Assembly: GCA_021209875.1 (NCBI GenBank)
Contig: JAGYVD010000007.1
Span: forward strand, 2,790,001-2,854,000
Length of the DNA: 64,000 bases
Reading direction: 5' to 3'
Source of the DNA: Rosellinia necatrix
Lineage: Eukaryota; Ascomycota; Sordariomycetes; Xylariales; Xylariaceae
Shown: in pieces, positions 1 to 11,420 of the stretch
Layout: every line of letters begins with the position of its first letter
How positions within the stretch are numbered: the first letter of the stretch is position 1
Translations under genes and position numbers: made by a program
The notes under the pieces: generated by a model
What the model saw: the letters and a program-made list of their open reading frames with translations, nothing else
Told to the model about the DNA's origin: nothing
Database searches by the model: none

Positions 1-3000
1 TTACATGGTTAACATGAATTCTTGAAGAAGAAATGTTGTTTGTTATCCGCGACGTTAATGCCGAGCTAAACGAGACACCCGACCAACGGAAAACGCGCCT
101 CTACTACCAACCATGTTTTTACTTTGTCCATCACCTCCAGTACGTGCCCTGTGTAAACAGACGGATTAGTACCGCTTATTATTCCCTTGTCACGAATTAT
201 GTAACGACTTTTTCCTTTCCAACAAAAACGGAGGATGGTGTCAGCGGGCGTGTGTTGGAAACGTCTCTTCGGGTTTCATGCTGACGATATTTGATGCTGG
301 ATTAAAAGCTTAGCATGCTTTAATACACTGAATTAGATCATGAGCTACATACAATTGACTCCAATACCTACCTATCTTTATCACTTATCTGTATTATTTT
401 TTGAGTTATGTTGTCAACGTGGCAAGCCAAGAGTGGTTGTAGGCCTACCAGCGTTTAAAATCGCCCAAGCCATTTATGAAAAGCGATTTCACTGTCGTTT
501 TGAAACATTATTATAACAGTCATACAACGTATTTCTCACACTAGATTCCCGCTATTTCTCGTCATTCGTAGGGAATCGTCGTCCCGGCAACGTATTTCTT
601 CTGTGATGCTAATTGGAACATGTGTGCCTGAAATGCCATGACCCTTGTAAGGGTTGGAGTAGCTGCGTTTTACCAACGGAGCGAAGCAATATATAGATCC
701 CAATGTGGTATCGGGAGCTGTTCAGGTGATAAAAGCTCAACCGCTTAAGGCAATATACAGAAGTCTTGCCACGTAAAAATCCACGTGAGTTTATTTAGTA
801 GTGTTTCTATGAGATTGAGATCCGTCGCGATTTAAAGTACTAACAAGCTCACTTCTTCGTTACTAGATCCAGGCACATCTGGCTATCGATGCCCGTGCTT
901 GACAATGTTTAGCACCTCTCTGAGAGAATAAATTCTGAAATAGGGCTATGAAAAACAATGAAATCAGAGAAGGGGATAGAGACCACAACCACACCGCTTA
1001 CAACCCGTATTACCAGAATCAGTTACAGAGACGCCATACCAGCACCTAGGGGCAGCATTAGCACAATCTCCAAGTCTAGGCACACAAGAGAAAATCGACA
1101 CAAGAAGCATAGGACACAGTAGCGCGGCGGGTCACAGCAGACCGCAAGGCAACGAGTAAGACAGCTAGGACGGAAGCTAATTTTTTCGTCCTACCCCACG
1201 GGCATAGCGAATGGTTGGCATAGCTTGGCTTGTTGGCTTGTTGGGTCTGACGCCCATATACCAACTGGTCCCTATGGACGTGAAGAACCAAGTCGATATA
1301 GCCAAGTATCGAAGGGTGAAACCCCAATCATTTGCAAGTTTCGACGGCCCAACAGACCGCTTACATCGTAACCGTAGAGGTTGCGCAGCACACGTGCTCC
1401 GTCGTCCACTCCCTGTAGTATAACGAGATGTTCAACTTACGTTATCATTAGCTCCTTGCGATTCGACATCACGGTTAGCAGTTAAATCACTCGTCCGTCA
1501 TCCTTGGCCTTGACAACAACTGACTCCTCCAACAAGTCCTTTCCCGACTAGTCTCCCTATTCCGTCCCCCTCCCCCTCATGTTTCTTCACATGAACGCGT
1601 CGGGGCGTTGATATCCAAGAGCGAGTTAAATATTAACAGCTGCTATGACGATAGATAAGTACATATTTCCGGCTCGTGCCATGTGACTTGTCGATTCGTA
1701 CCTCTGAGGTACCTTACTTGCAAGATCGCGTAGGTACCGTGTCACAAGCTGAGTTTATCCCACGGTACAACACCCACGGTCAGATGGTTTGTTGAGTCTC
1801 TCTTGCTATCCTATTCCTAGCCGTGATTTGCCAATCACGTCAAGGGCCGTGATGTGCAAGAATTTGAATAGCGGGAAAGCTGTGTGCGTGGCATCAAGTT
1901 TGAAATACACTCCCGTAGGTAAATCTTGTCTTTTATTACCACATACGCCTATGTCGTGGTCAGCCCAGCTTTACCGATAGAAGTCCTGACACAAGGCCCC
2001 GTTGAAAATCCAATAATACAGTAATTCGCATTCAACAACTTAACTGCGAAATTAGGAAAGCTAGCTGTACCCAATGTCCCAACAACTCAACCCAGTGGCC
2101 CCCCTGCTCCTTTTCCCCCTTGATTCCCGGCAGTCTGCCGTGCGCGGTATGTTCCCCATCCTAGAAACAGGCAAAAAGCTACAAAAGAGAAGAAAGAAAA
2201 GAAGAAGGAGGGTACAGGCGGCGAGTTGTCCCACGAGAAATTCGGGCCGCCGCATTACGTGTGACGCGACACGGCAGGACAGCTTGCAGTCCCGTCTCGT
2301 ACGGTACGCCGTGCAGACGCAGGTGGCGAAAAGGGAAAGGGAAAGGGAAATGGAAAGGGGAAAAAAAAAAAACCCAGGCCGAAAGAAATACATGTATGTA
2401 TATATCGTATATAATATGGACCAGGCTGGCGGGATACCATCCCAGTTCACGCATAGCGCCCAGACGGCCAGCACACGAACAGACATGAAAACGACGTTAC
2501 CGGCACGGGTAAGCTGGATGGATAGGTAGGTAAGCCCGAGCGGGCTTTCTCGCGATGGAACGAGGATCTGCCCAGGCCAAGCCCGCACGTGTCCGACACG
2601 ACGCGGCGCATCGCATGTCTCCCCCTCTCGCCCCTCCTCCTCCTCCCTCCCCTTCACTCCCTCCCGGTGGTCGGTGCCGGAGAGCGTTTCCCCGCACCCC
2701 CCTTTATTGCCTCCCCGCCCAGCCGTTTCACGTCCTGGTGTTCCACGCGTGTGACGGGCCCGGAATGATTGCTTGCTTTTGATTTCACTTTTTCGTTTGT
2801 TCAAGCGGGTTGGATGAGATTACGTCGCTGATATGAACACGCAAAGATGATAGGGGGCGAGTCCCGAACGGGAGAGTCCGGTAGAGTTTCGCTGAGGCGA
2901 GAGGTTATGTTCGGGGCTCAGAGATTTTGATACCTCATAACCTGCACATTTGGGGCCAATGCGATATGGAAATTAAATTCGAGCTATAGGTCGTTCATTC

Positions 3001-5188
3001 AGTGTTGCCTTAAGGAAGAATCATATAGACAATGCTAGTAAGCTGCTATCTACTTACCTAGACACTAAGTTTAATCGTTTGCCACCTGACATGTATCGAT
3101 ACAAAATACGCTACTACTATTACTATTGATATTTGACCTCTGTCATTATTCTCTGGGATAATCTACCAAGTTCGTGCGGGTAGCATATTGGTAGTAAATA
3201 GCCGACATGGATTAAAACGTTAGCTACAAAAACCAACAATTATTCGAAAGAATGTTTCTCTCCACGGTGGCCGGCGATGACGGGCATCAGTTTCACCTCA
3301 AATACAGGCGGAAGTTTCAACGCCATGAAAGGCTCATATTGGCTGAGCAACTTAATCCTACTAGTGTCATCTTCACTAACATTTCTTACAACGCGTCGGT
3401 GATAGGAGCCCAGAAGGTCGTGTCGGCTAGCATCGTGAACGTGTCGGCCTACCAGTTCAGTGCGACGTCAAATCTGAATTCTCGGATAGAAGACATTTGA
3501 ACTTGTCACCGCCGAAGTAACCAGCGATGGTATTGACATCTAAGCAGCAGAGTGACCGATCTAAGAAGAAATTTGTCATCACGTCCCGGGCCTACGAAAA
3601 TGGACGCCCACCTATGTACAGAAAATGTAGCATGAGGCGGCATGTATTCGGCTCGAAGCAAATCTTTTATCATGTTACTTGGCGCCCCCTATTCTCTTTG
3701 TGACATTGGAGCCTTAGTACGGGATGGACGTGATGTGAGTAGGCCTATTTAGGAGTTACTATTTAAAGTTATATCTATTACGGGAGATTGGCTGCATATC
3801 ACTAGTTTGTGGGCATAGATTTCTTCGTTTCCTCTCCCCTAATAGATGATCGTAAGTTTTGATAATTACCGGCTCCCCGGCTGCGATTAGTAACTCCAGA
3901 TAGCAACTTATCTGGGTCATCTGTACTGTGCCGGATGCTATATTTCAACTCTCGCAAGTCTCGGTATAATCATTTTATCGAAGTGTTATATCGTCAAGAC
4001 ACAGCATCACCCCGCGCAACTAATTCCTGCACAATCAAAATTCAGTATATTGTTCATCATACTGGAAATAAGAAGCGATAGCTTCTGGCAAAATCAAGCC
4101 GTGTTCATTGGTACGGTGCACATTTGGTACAGCTTGGAAAGATGTGAATAGTGGCATAGAGCAGGTGTGACAACCGCAACCGTGTTTCCGGCGATAGGAG
4201 TAGAGGCTATTTAAAGGATAAAAGCGTATCCTATCCTCGGTCTGGTTTAACTTTTCCCAAGAAGGTTAACTTATATCCATAGTTATGAAGTTATGTCCTT
4301 ACGTAGGTAACTAACTGTGTGGGTAGCTAATCGGATTTGCATAATCCACGAGCGTGCAAAGCCGCATTAAATTAATGCCTGATTACCAACCAACCCACCT
4401 ATCACAAACCTACAAACATGTTTACGATTGCAACTAGCTAGACGGCATGAATATTTTTACTATTTAACATGTGATTGATCCATAGATAGGGATCCGGAAG
4501 CACTATCCCAGGTGTTGTCGCGGCCATCTACTTCTGCCTAACTACCTAGGCACTGTTATTTTAGGTTTAATAGCATCTACCACAGCCTGATAACCAAGAG
4601 ATTTAACCTTACGCGGCACAAGTAGCGTTCTTCGGCAATTTCGGTTTTTCTTATGGCTACGCTTTACTAAGCTGAGATAGAAATTATTATGTCGTGTGGC
4701 AGGAAGAAACTATTAGAGGGGGGAAGTCAAAAGTGTTGATAGAGCGCCTGCTAATGATTGAATACATTTGCCATACATTCTTTGGTATAGGGGCTCTGGA
4801 GAGGCTGTAGTATAATACGTGAGAAGATTAGATAATAATCGCGTCCTCATCTGCTACGACTTTCAACGTCGGTAGTGTATATATAATCTGATGCCCCCTG
4901 GGAGATTTGGACCACTGCATCACAGTTCTTCCTTACGTTAAATAAACTGGTAAGTTTTATTAATTTTATATTTTTCTCTGCGTTTTAAACGCATCTTAAG
5001 CACTCTGACCTATAATCTGGAAGGTTGTATTCCTGTCAAATAGGGGGGTGGCCAGAATTTATAGTAGTATAAACGTTCACCACTTACCCAATCACTACCG
5101 GTCGAACCGCGTTATTACAAAAATCAGCTGCGACGGGAAAGGTTATAACTACAGAGGGTGAATCATATAACACTTCAAACTTCTGTCT
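1..5188. other. gene-poor block of normal base composition
   Basis: About 5.2 kb of ordinary composition before the first AT-saturated block. Open frames here are short (83 codons or fewer, except the frames over the low-complexity stretch at 2061-2804) and none shows a family motif, a convincing splice pattern or strand-consistent codon use. A short frame at 3252-3500 is followed, in another frame, by about 15 more open codons ending near 3541. It could be a degraded exon, but I cannot name it. The block ends at the left LTR of the retroelement nest. Confidence 0.6.
2161..2800. repeat. low-complexity purine/pyrimidine tracts
   Basis: Purine-only runs (2165-2215, and a GGGAAA-type repeat at 2333-2360 followed by a run of A) and a pyrimidine-rich stretch (about 2618-2720) account for the long open frames seen on both strands here. 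Translations in these frames are runs of Arg/Lys/Gly/Glu or Ser/Pro/Phe with no domain. The GGG runs at 2333, 2339, 2345 and GGGG at 2357 fit a G-quadruplex pattern. I read the stretch as simple sequence, not coding. Confidence 0.55.
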
Positions 5189-5296
5189 TGTTAGGTTCGG
5201 AATGAGGAATAATGTTGTATTAGTTATGGAGCTATTTCCTAGGCTAAGGTAAAAGGTGGATAGGTTTAAGGTCCCGGGTGCACAGACCACCCTACA
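5189..5296. repeat. left LTR of outer retrotransposon nest
   Basis: A 108-bp sequence starting TGTTAG and ending CCTACA matches 26643-26750 over its full length without gaps. The ends have the TG...CA form of LTRs. The four bases before it (GTCT, 5185-5188) are the same as the four bases after the right copy (26751-26754), as expected of a target-site duplication. This copy is nearly free of RIP-type changes although it touches the AT-saturated block. Orientation of the element is not determined. Confidence 0.75.
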
Positions 5297-8200
5297 TACG
5301 GCCAAATATCTTTACTACGAGCACCGCTGAGAAAAATTCCCTGTTTTTTTCCCGGGATAATAAGTATGTTTTTTTTTAATTTAGCTAATATTAAAGCTTA
5401 AATTAATATTATAAATTTTTTTTAAATAATTTTATTTTTATTAAACTGTTTTTTGTTATTTTTTATAATTATAACCTAATTATTTAATAGTTTTTAATTT
5501 TTTAATATATAAATAAATTTTTTTATAATTTAATAACTATTTAATTAAAACAATCTATATATTTTTATTTATTTTTAAAGCTTTAGATTATTTTTTAAAT
5601 TAAAAATTTTAAAGTTTTTTAGCTAAAAATAACTTTATTTTTTAAAAAACTAATAATTAATAAAAGTTTATTAATATTTTTAAATCGTAGTTTTTTATTT
5701 TTTAATTTTTAAATTTTTTTTATATAATTTATAACTTAAAGCTTTATATTTAATATTTTTTTATATAATTTTTAAATCCTGTTTAATTTATTAAAATTTT
5801 TTTGTTTTATTAAAACTTTTTTAAAACTTTTAAAGTTTTAATTATTTTTAGCTAGCTTGTTATTTTTTTATTTTATTATATATTTTTAATAAAAGTTTTA
5901 AATTTTTAGTTTTTATTTTTATTATAGTTAATTTATTAGTTTTTATTTATAATTAATTATTAAATACTATGTTATTATTAATATTATTTTTATTTATAAT
6001 ATTATTAATAAAAAAATAATTAATATTTTTAATTAAACTATTTTATAAAAATAAAAATTTTTTAAATTTTTATTAAATTTATTTAAACTATTAAATATAA
6101 TAATAATTATTTATATTTTTAAAAAAAGTCTTATTTATAATAATATTTTAAAACTTTTACTGCTTTTTTAAGCTTGTTTTTAATTAATTTTTAATTAAAC
6201 TGCTTTAGCTTTTATTATAAAAAATATTATACTATTAAAAATAATTAAAGTTTAAAAGCTTTTTATATTTTTATATAATTAATTCTGTTTTAAAAAAATA
6301 TAAAATAATTTATTTTTATATTATTTAATTTTTATTTTTATTAAATAATTAATTATATTTTTATTAACTTTTTAGTTTAATATATTAATAAATTTTATAA
6401 TTTTTAAATAAAATTATTATATTATTTTATATAGCTATATATATAACTTTATAATTAAAATTTTTTTTATAATATTTTTAAAATTATATAATTATATTTA
6501 AATAATTATAATTTTTATATAAGCTATAAAAATTATATTAAATTAAATAATTAATAAATTTTATAAATTTAATATATATATTTTTATAATTTAGCTTTTT
6601 ATTTAATATATATTAAAAATATATAAACTTTATATATTTAATTTAATAAACTTTAAAACTAATAATATAATTAATATTTAATATAAATAATAAAAATATT
6701 TAATTAATTTTTTTAAAATATTTTTTGTTTAAATATTTTAAAATAATATAAATATATTTATTAAAAAAAATAAAAGCCGGTTTTTTTGCTTTAATCTGTT
6801 TTATTTTTAAATTAGTTTTTTAACATTTAATAATAATTAATTTCTGCTTTAATGCTTAAAAAATATTTTAATTAAAAACAGCTAATAAAAAGTTTTTATA
6901 TTATTATTTAAAAATACTTTAATAACTTTTTAATTTTAATAATATTTTATTAAATTATTTAAATTAAATAATTATTATATTAAATAATTTATTTAATTAT
7001 ATTTAATAAATAAACAGGGTTTTTTAATATAATATTAAAATTTTAAACGTTAAATAGCTGTTTATATTTATTTAATTTGCTGTTTATTTAAATCGGTTAT
7101 TTTATATATTAGCTATAATTATTTTTCTGTTTTTTTATTAAATAAACTTAAAAACATTTTTTTTAATTGCTTATGTTTTTTTAAAATTTATATTAAATAT
7201 TATAATTATAATAAAAACTAAAAATTATTAAATATAATAATAAGTTAAATTTAACAGTTATAAATTAAAAAAAATAAAGCTTAAAAAAATTATTATTTAA
7301 AGTAAACAAAGCGATTTTTTATTTTTAAAATAAGTTATTAAAGTTTAAAACTTTTAGTTAAATAAAAATGCTTAAATATTTAAATAAATATATATATTTA
7401 TTAATTTTAAGTTTTAAATATTTTATAAGTTTTAAAATATTTAATAAAAAACAGTTTTATTTATTTTTAAAATAAATAATTATATTTTATAATAAACTAA
7501 AACATAGCTAAAAGTCGGAAAAACAGTTATTTTTATAATTATATTAATAAAATCTTTTATTTTTTTTATTTAATTATATATATAATTAATAAATTATAAC
7601 CAACTATTATTTTATTTATTAAAGCTAAAAAATAAAATTTTTATTAAATAATATATTTTTTTATTATAATAAAACCGTTAATTAAATAAATATAAAATAA
7701 TTATTAAATCTTTTATTATTAAAATTATTTTTTTTATTTTAATAACTAAAAACTTTTATTTTTATTATTTTAAAAAGTCTTTTATTAAAGTTTTAAATTA
7801 AACTTTTAAGCATAAATAAACAATTTTGTTTTAGCAGAAAAATTTAAATAATTTTTTAAGCGGTTATTAATTATTAATATATTTAATATATACGTTTGTT
7901 TAAATAATATTTATATAAAAATTAAGCTTTATTATAATTAAAAAATAATTTAGTTTATATAATTTTATTTTTAAAAAGCTTTAGTTTTTAATAAAATATT
8001 TAATTTTTAACAGGTTTATATTATATAAGTTAAGTTTTTACTAACTATTTAATTTTTTATTATAATTATTAACTATAAAAACTATATTAAATTAAAAAAT
8101 TTTAATAGTTATATTTTTATATTAATAAAGTTTAATATTACTTTTTAAATAAATAAATAATACTAAGTTATTTTTTTTAATTAAATATTTTAATATATAT

Positions 8201-9323
8201 ATATTTAGCTTTAAAAAACTAGCAAATATTTATTAAATATTTATTAATAATTGTTTATTTTTATTATAGCTATTATTTTATTATTATTTATAATATTAAA
8301 TATAATATATAAGTTTTTTATATAATCTTGCTATTTTAATAAATTAAAAAACTTTAATTTAAATTTTTTTTTAGTTAAAATATTTATAACTGCGACCTGT
8401 TCTATAGTCTGTTTTTTTTATAATTATTTATTAAATTATTTAATAGCAATTTTACTAAAATTTATTTTTTATAGTTTTTATTATAAATATATTTATAGTT
8501 TAATAAACAAGTAAATCTGCTAAATAAATATAATTAAAAAATAATTATATTTTTTAAGTTTGTTTATAATAACATTTTATAAGATTTAATTTCTAGTTTT
8601 AATTTTAAAACTATAAAAATTTTAGCGTTATTGCTATTAATTTATATTAACCGGTCTGTTTTTATATATTATTATAACAAATATTAAACTTAAAAACAAG
8701 TTAAGTTTATTTTAGTTTTATAACAGCTAGGTTTTAATTAATTAATCGCAGGTTTTAATTTAAGTCTGTTTTTAACTATAAAGTTTTAATTATTTTTATT
8801 TAAAGCATTTATTATATTTTTTAAAAGCAGATAAAAAATATTAACTTATAAAAATAATTTTTATATTAATATATATATAAGTTTATATATATAATATTAA
8901 AACATATTTTAATAAAAATTTAATTTAAAAATAAATTAAGCTTTTAGTTTATTAAATAAATATATTTTTTATATAAAAAAATAAAAATAAAAACCTAGTT
9001 TAATTTTTTTTTAAAACTGGTGTTTTTTATTATTAATATAATTATTAAATTAAATTTAATAAGTTTTTATTATAATAAAATTTATTAATTTTAAGCTAAT
9101 TATATATTATAATATATTTTTATTTAGCTAAATAAAAAAAAAGCTTTACGTAATATTTAATTAATATATATTATTTAAAACTCTATAGTTCTCTTATAAG
9201 TTTATATTTTTAAAGCTTTTATATTTTAACAGCAAAATTTTATTTTAAACCTGGTTTTTAATAAGCTTAGCTTATTTTTTACGATTTTAATAAATATATA
9301 TAGTTAGCCCGGTTAAATTAAAA
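5297..9323. other. AT-saturated internal sequence of outer element, left part
   Basis: The first ~45 bp after the left LTR keep normal composition; from about 5340 the sequence is almost pure A+T with stops in every frame. I see no gene, no tRNA and no paired repeat that I can delimit. It is presumably retroelement body destroyed by RIP. Confidence 0.6.
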
Positions 9324-9328
9324 TATAT

Positions 9329-9641
9329 TGTTGAATAGGCTTTATACATGCAATACACGTACTGTTCACGTGTAAAACAGAATACAACTTCTTATTATAC
9401 GATATTTATTATGCTTGATTATTTTATTTAAATAACTATCGTGCGTAGCATTATTTCAAGTCTTATATAAAAATTCTGCTAATGTACAACTTATTAAAAT
9501 AATAGCGATAATACAGCTTGTTTTACATATAAAGCATATATGCTATATATATATATATAATATATATATTATATATTTATATAAAATATATATATATATA
9601 ATAGCTATAAATAATTATAACTAATTGCTATAGTTCTAATA
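9329..9641. repeat. left LTR of inner retrotransposon (313 bp)
   Basis: Matches 16816-17128 over 313 bp with no gaps. It begins TGTTGAATAGG; its last bases TTCTAATA correspond to TTTTAACA in the right copy, so the original ends were the standard TGTT...AACA. The five bases before it (9324-9328) are TATAT, the same as those after the right copy (17129-17133). The first ~70 bp keep many G and C (for example CACGTACTGTTCACGTG), while the last ~60 bp are heavily converted to A/T. Confidence 0.85.
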
Positions 9642-9914
9642 CTAGCTTTTTTTTTTATTAGTTGCAGTTTTTTATTTATATATTATTTTCTGCTTGTACG
9701 TAGTTATTTGCACGTATATAGTTGCTTGTTTATATACAGTTGCTTTTTTATATAAAATCTCCCGCTTATACGCAGCTTCTGATTTATACACGCTTTATAT
9801 AGCTGCCGCCTAATGCTTAAGTCCAGGCCTAAAGTTGCTAGCGTGCTTTCTGCTGCTTAAATATACGTACAGCCTTACTTACAGCTAACTTTCTGTTCCG
9901 CTGTTCTGTCTGTT

Positions 9915-9920
<6 letters not shown>

Positions 9921-9977
<57 letters not shown>

Positions 9978-10011
9978 TATATATATATACACATATATAC
10001 ACATATATATA
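9921..10011. repeat. AT dinucleotide microsatellite with ACAT interruptions
   Basis: About 24 uninterrupted AT units from 9921 to 9969, followed by ACACAT-type variants to about 10011. It lies in the inner element about 280 bp inside the left LTR. Confidence 0.9.
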
Positions 10012-10079
10012 GTAGCTTTTTTTTTATATAATGCAAATACTAACTTTTAAAAGCTGCAGCATTAATAATAATAACAACA

Positions 10080-10178
10080 ATGTCTGCCGCTGCCCCTGCC
10101 GCTGCTGCTGCCGCCTCTACGCCGCCTGCCTGCCCCTGCTTTTGCCCCGCGCCCCCCTTAATAAAAAATGTTTTATAG
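10080..10178 (+). other. GC-rich Ala/Pro-coding patch that escaped AT conversion
   Basis: A plus-strand frame of 32 codons opens at an ATG preceded by AACA, a good fungal initiation context. It reads Met-Ser followed by Ala- and Pro-rich residues, then Cys/Pro, and stops at 10178. It is built of GCC, GCT, CCC and CCT codons that contain almost no CpA or TpG, the dinucleotides RIP attacks, which probably explains its survival. It could be the start of a gag reading frame if the element runs on the plus strand, but the pyrimidine tract near the left LTR favours the opposite direction. It may simply be a CTG/CCG repeat tract. Confidence 0.3.
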
Positions 10179-10734
10179 TTTATAAACTTTGTTTATATAA
10201 AAAAAAACAGCTAAATAAAAATTTACTGCTTTTTTATAAAAACTTAAGCTTGTTAAACTTTAATATAGTTTTTATATATTAATATATATAATTTTTTTTT
10301 TAAGCAGATAATTATTTATATATTTTTATTTTTTTGTTAATAAGTTTTTATATATAATAAAATATTAAAAATATTATTGCTGCTGCTTTTTTTTATAATA
10401 TTTTGTTTTAAATAACAGCTTTAAACGTTTTTATAAACGTTTAAGCTAAGTTTATCTGCTATAAAAGTTATTTTCAAGCTTTTTTAGTTTAAAGCTAAAA
10501 AGCTTAATATTTAAAAGTATACGTAAATAAACCGTATAATAGCTGCTGCTACAGTTAAAAAGCTTTATTTAGCTTATATTATCAGGTTTTTAGTTTTTAA
10601 AAAAACGTTTGCGTTTTTTATATTTAACGCTTATATAAAACGTAATACTTTAACTATAGCTAAAAAAAAAAAAGTAAATAAATTTGCTTTTTTTGCTTTT
10701 TTTTATATATTTTGCTTTTTTTATATATAAATAA

Positions 10735-10850
10735 CGTAAAAATAAAAATATAGTCCGTATAAACATAAAAATAAAAATATAGTCTATATAAATATAAAAA
10801 TAAAAATATAGTCTGTACAAACGTAAAAATAAAAGTGTAGCTTGTACGTA
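10735..10850. repeat. 29-bp tandem repeat, four copies
   Basis: Four consecutive 29-bp units start at 10735, 10764, 10793 and 10822, each with the core TAAAAATAAAAATATAGTC followed by a variable GTATAAA-like tail. Copies differ by transitions, as in RIP. The array lies inside the inner element. Confidence 0.85.
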
Positions 10851-11006
10851 GTTTTTTTGTGCGTAAAAAAAAAAAAAAAAATAATTTTAATATTTTTTTT
10901 TTTTTTAAAAAAAAAATTAATTGTTATATATAAATAAAAAAAAAATATAAAGCTTAAAGTTTATTATATTAGTTTATTTATAAACCGTAGACTTTTAAGC
11001 TTTGCC

Positions 11007-11081
11007 AGCTTTAGTTAAAAATTAAACTTAAAACATATAACAGCTAATTATTATATATATTGCTACTATACTACTAAGGCC
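11007..11081 (-). ncRNA. tRNA-like sequence, RIP-degraded, copy 1
   Basis: Read on the minus strand from 11081, the 75 nt start GGCCTTAGTAG and contain TAGTATAGTAG at the position of the Pol III A box (tRNA D arm; one transition from the common AGTATAGTGG), then a degraded T arm (TTTAAGTTTAATTTTTAAC) and a 3' arm TAAAGCT that would pair with the 5' GGCCTTA if two transitions were undone. The length equals a mature tRNA. The anticodon loop cannot be fixed because the stem is ambiguous. It is part of a duplicated ~245-bp unit, so a tRNA-derived SINE-like repeat is as likely as a dead tRNA gene. Confidence 0.4.
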
Positions 11082-11252
11082 TGTTTTTTAAAAAGTCAGG
11101 CCTTTAGTAATAATTATATATTTTTTTTATATAAATAAAATAAAGTTTAGGCTATTATTATATAAAAAAATTAAAAATATTTAAAAATAAAAATAATAAA
11201 AAATAACAAAGTCTAAAATTTATAATATTTTTTATAAACTCTGAACTTTATA

Positions 11253-11327
11253 AGCTTTAGCTAAAAATCGAACCTAGGTTATATAATAATTAAATATAAT
11301 ATATGTTGTTATTATATTATTAAAGCC
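11253..11327 (-). ncRNA. tRNA-like sequence, RIP-degraded, copy 2
   Basis: Second 75-nt copy, exactly 246 bp from the first. On the minus strand it starts GGCTTTAATA. It preserves a nearly canonical T arm and Pol III B box (CCTAGGTTCGATTTTTAG; consensus GGTTCGANTCC with CC changed to TT), followed by CTAAAGC matching the 5' arm. The A box is more degraded than in copy 1. Together the two copies are better evidence for a tRNA origin than either alone. Neither is likely to be functional. Confidence 0.45.
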
Positions 11328-11420
11328 TGTTTTTTAAAAATTAAATTTTTAATTATGCTTATATTTTCTATTATATAATAAAATAAAGTTTATATTATTA
11401 TTATATAAAAAATAACGTTT

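Larger units (their letters stand above)
10960..11420. repeat. tandem duplication of ~245-bp tRNA-like unit
   Basis: The tRNA-like segments are 246 bp apart and a downstream marker (AAATAAAGTTT at 11138 and 11381) is 243 bp apart, so a unit of about 245 bp is present twice in direct order. Between the copies substitutions are mostly transitions, with small indels. The unit ends in AT-rich simple sequence. It is inside the inner LTR element. Confidence 0.6.

Noticed and set aside
2061..2804. 247-codon open frame on the minus strand overlapping a 151-codon frame on the plus strand
   Set aside because: Both are products of purine/pyrimidine low-complexity sequence; translations are compositionally biased and without domains.
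2850..2950. G-rich stretch with an 8-bp inverted repeat (AGGTTATG 2902-2909, CATAACCT 2936-2943), possible structured RNA
   Set aside because: The stem is short with a 26-nt loop and no promoter, terminator or family match is visible.
3252..3500. 82-codon open frame, possibly continuing in another frame to about 3541
   Set aside because: No motif, no splice signals that join the frames, and length is compatible with chance.
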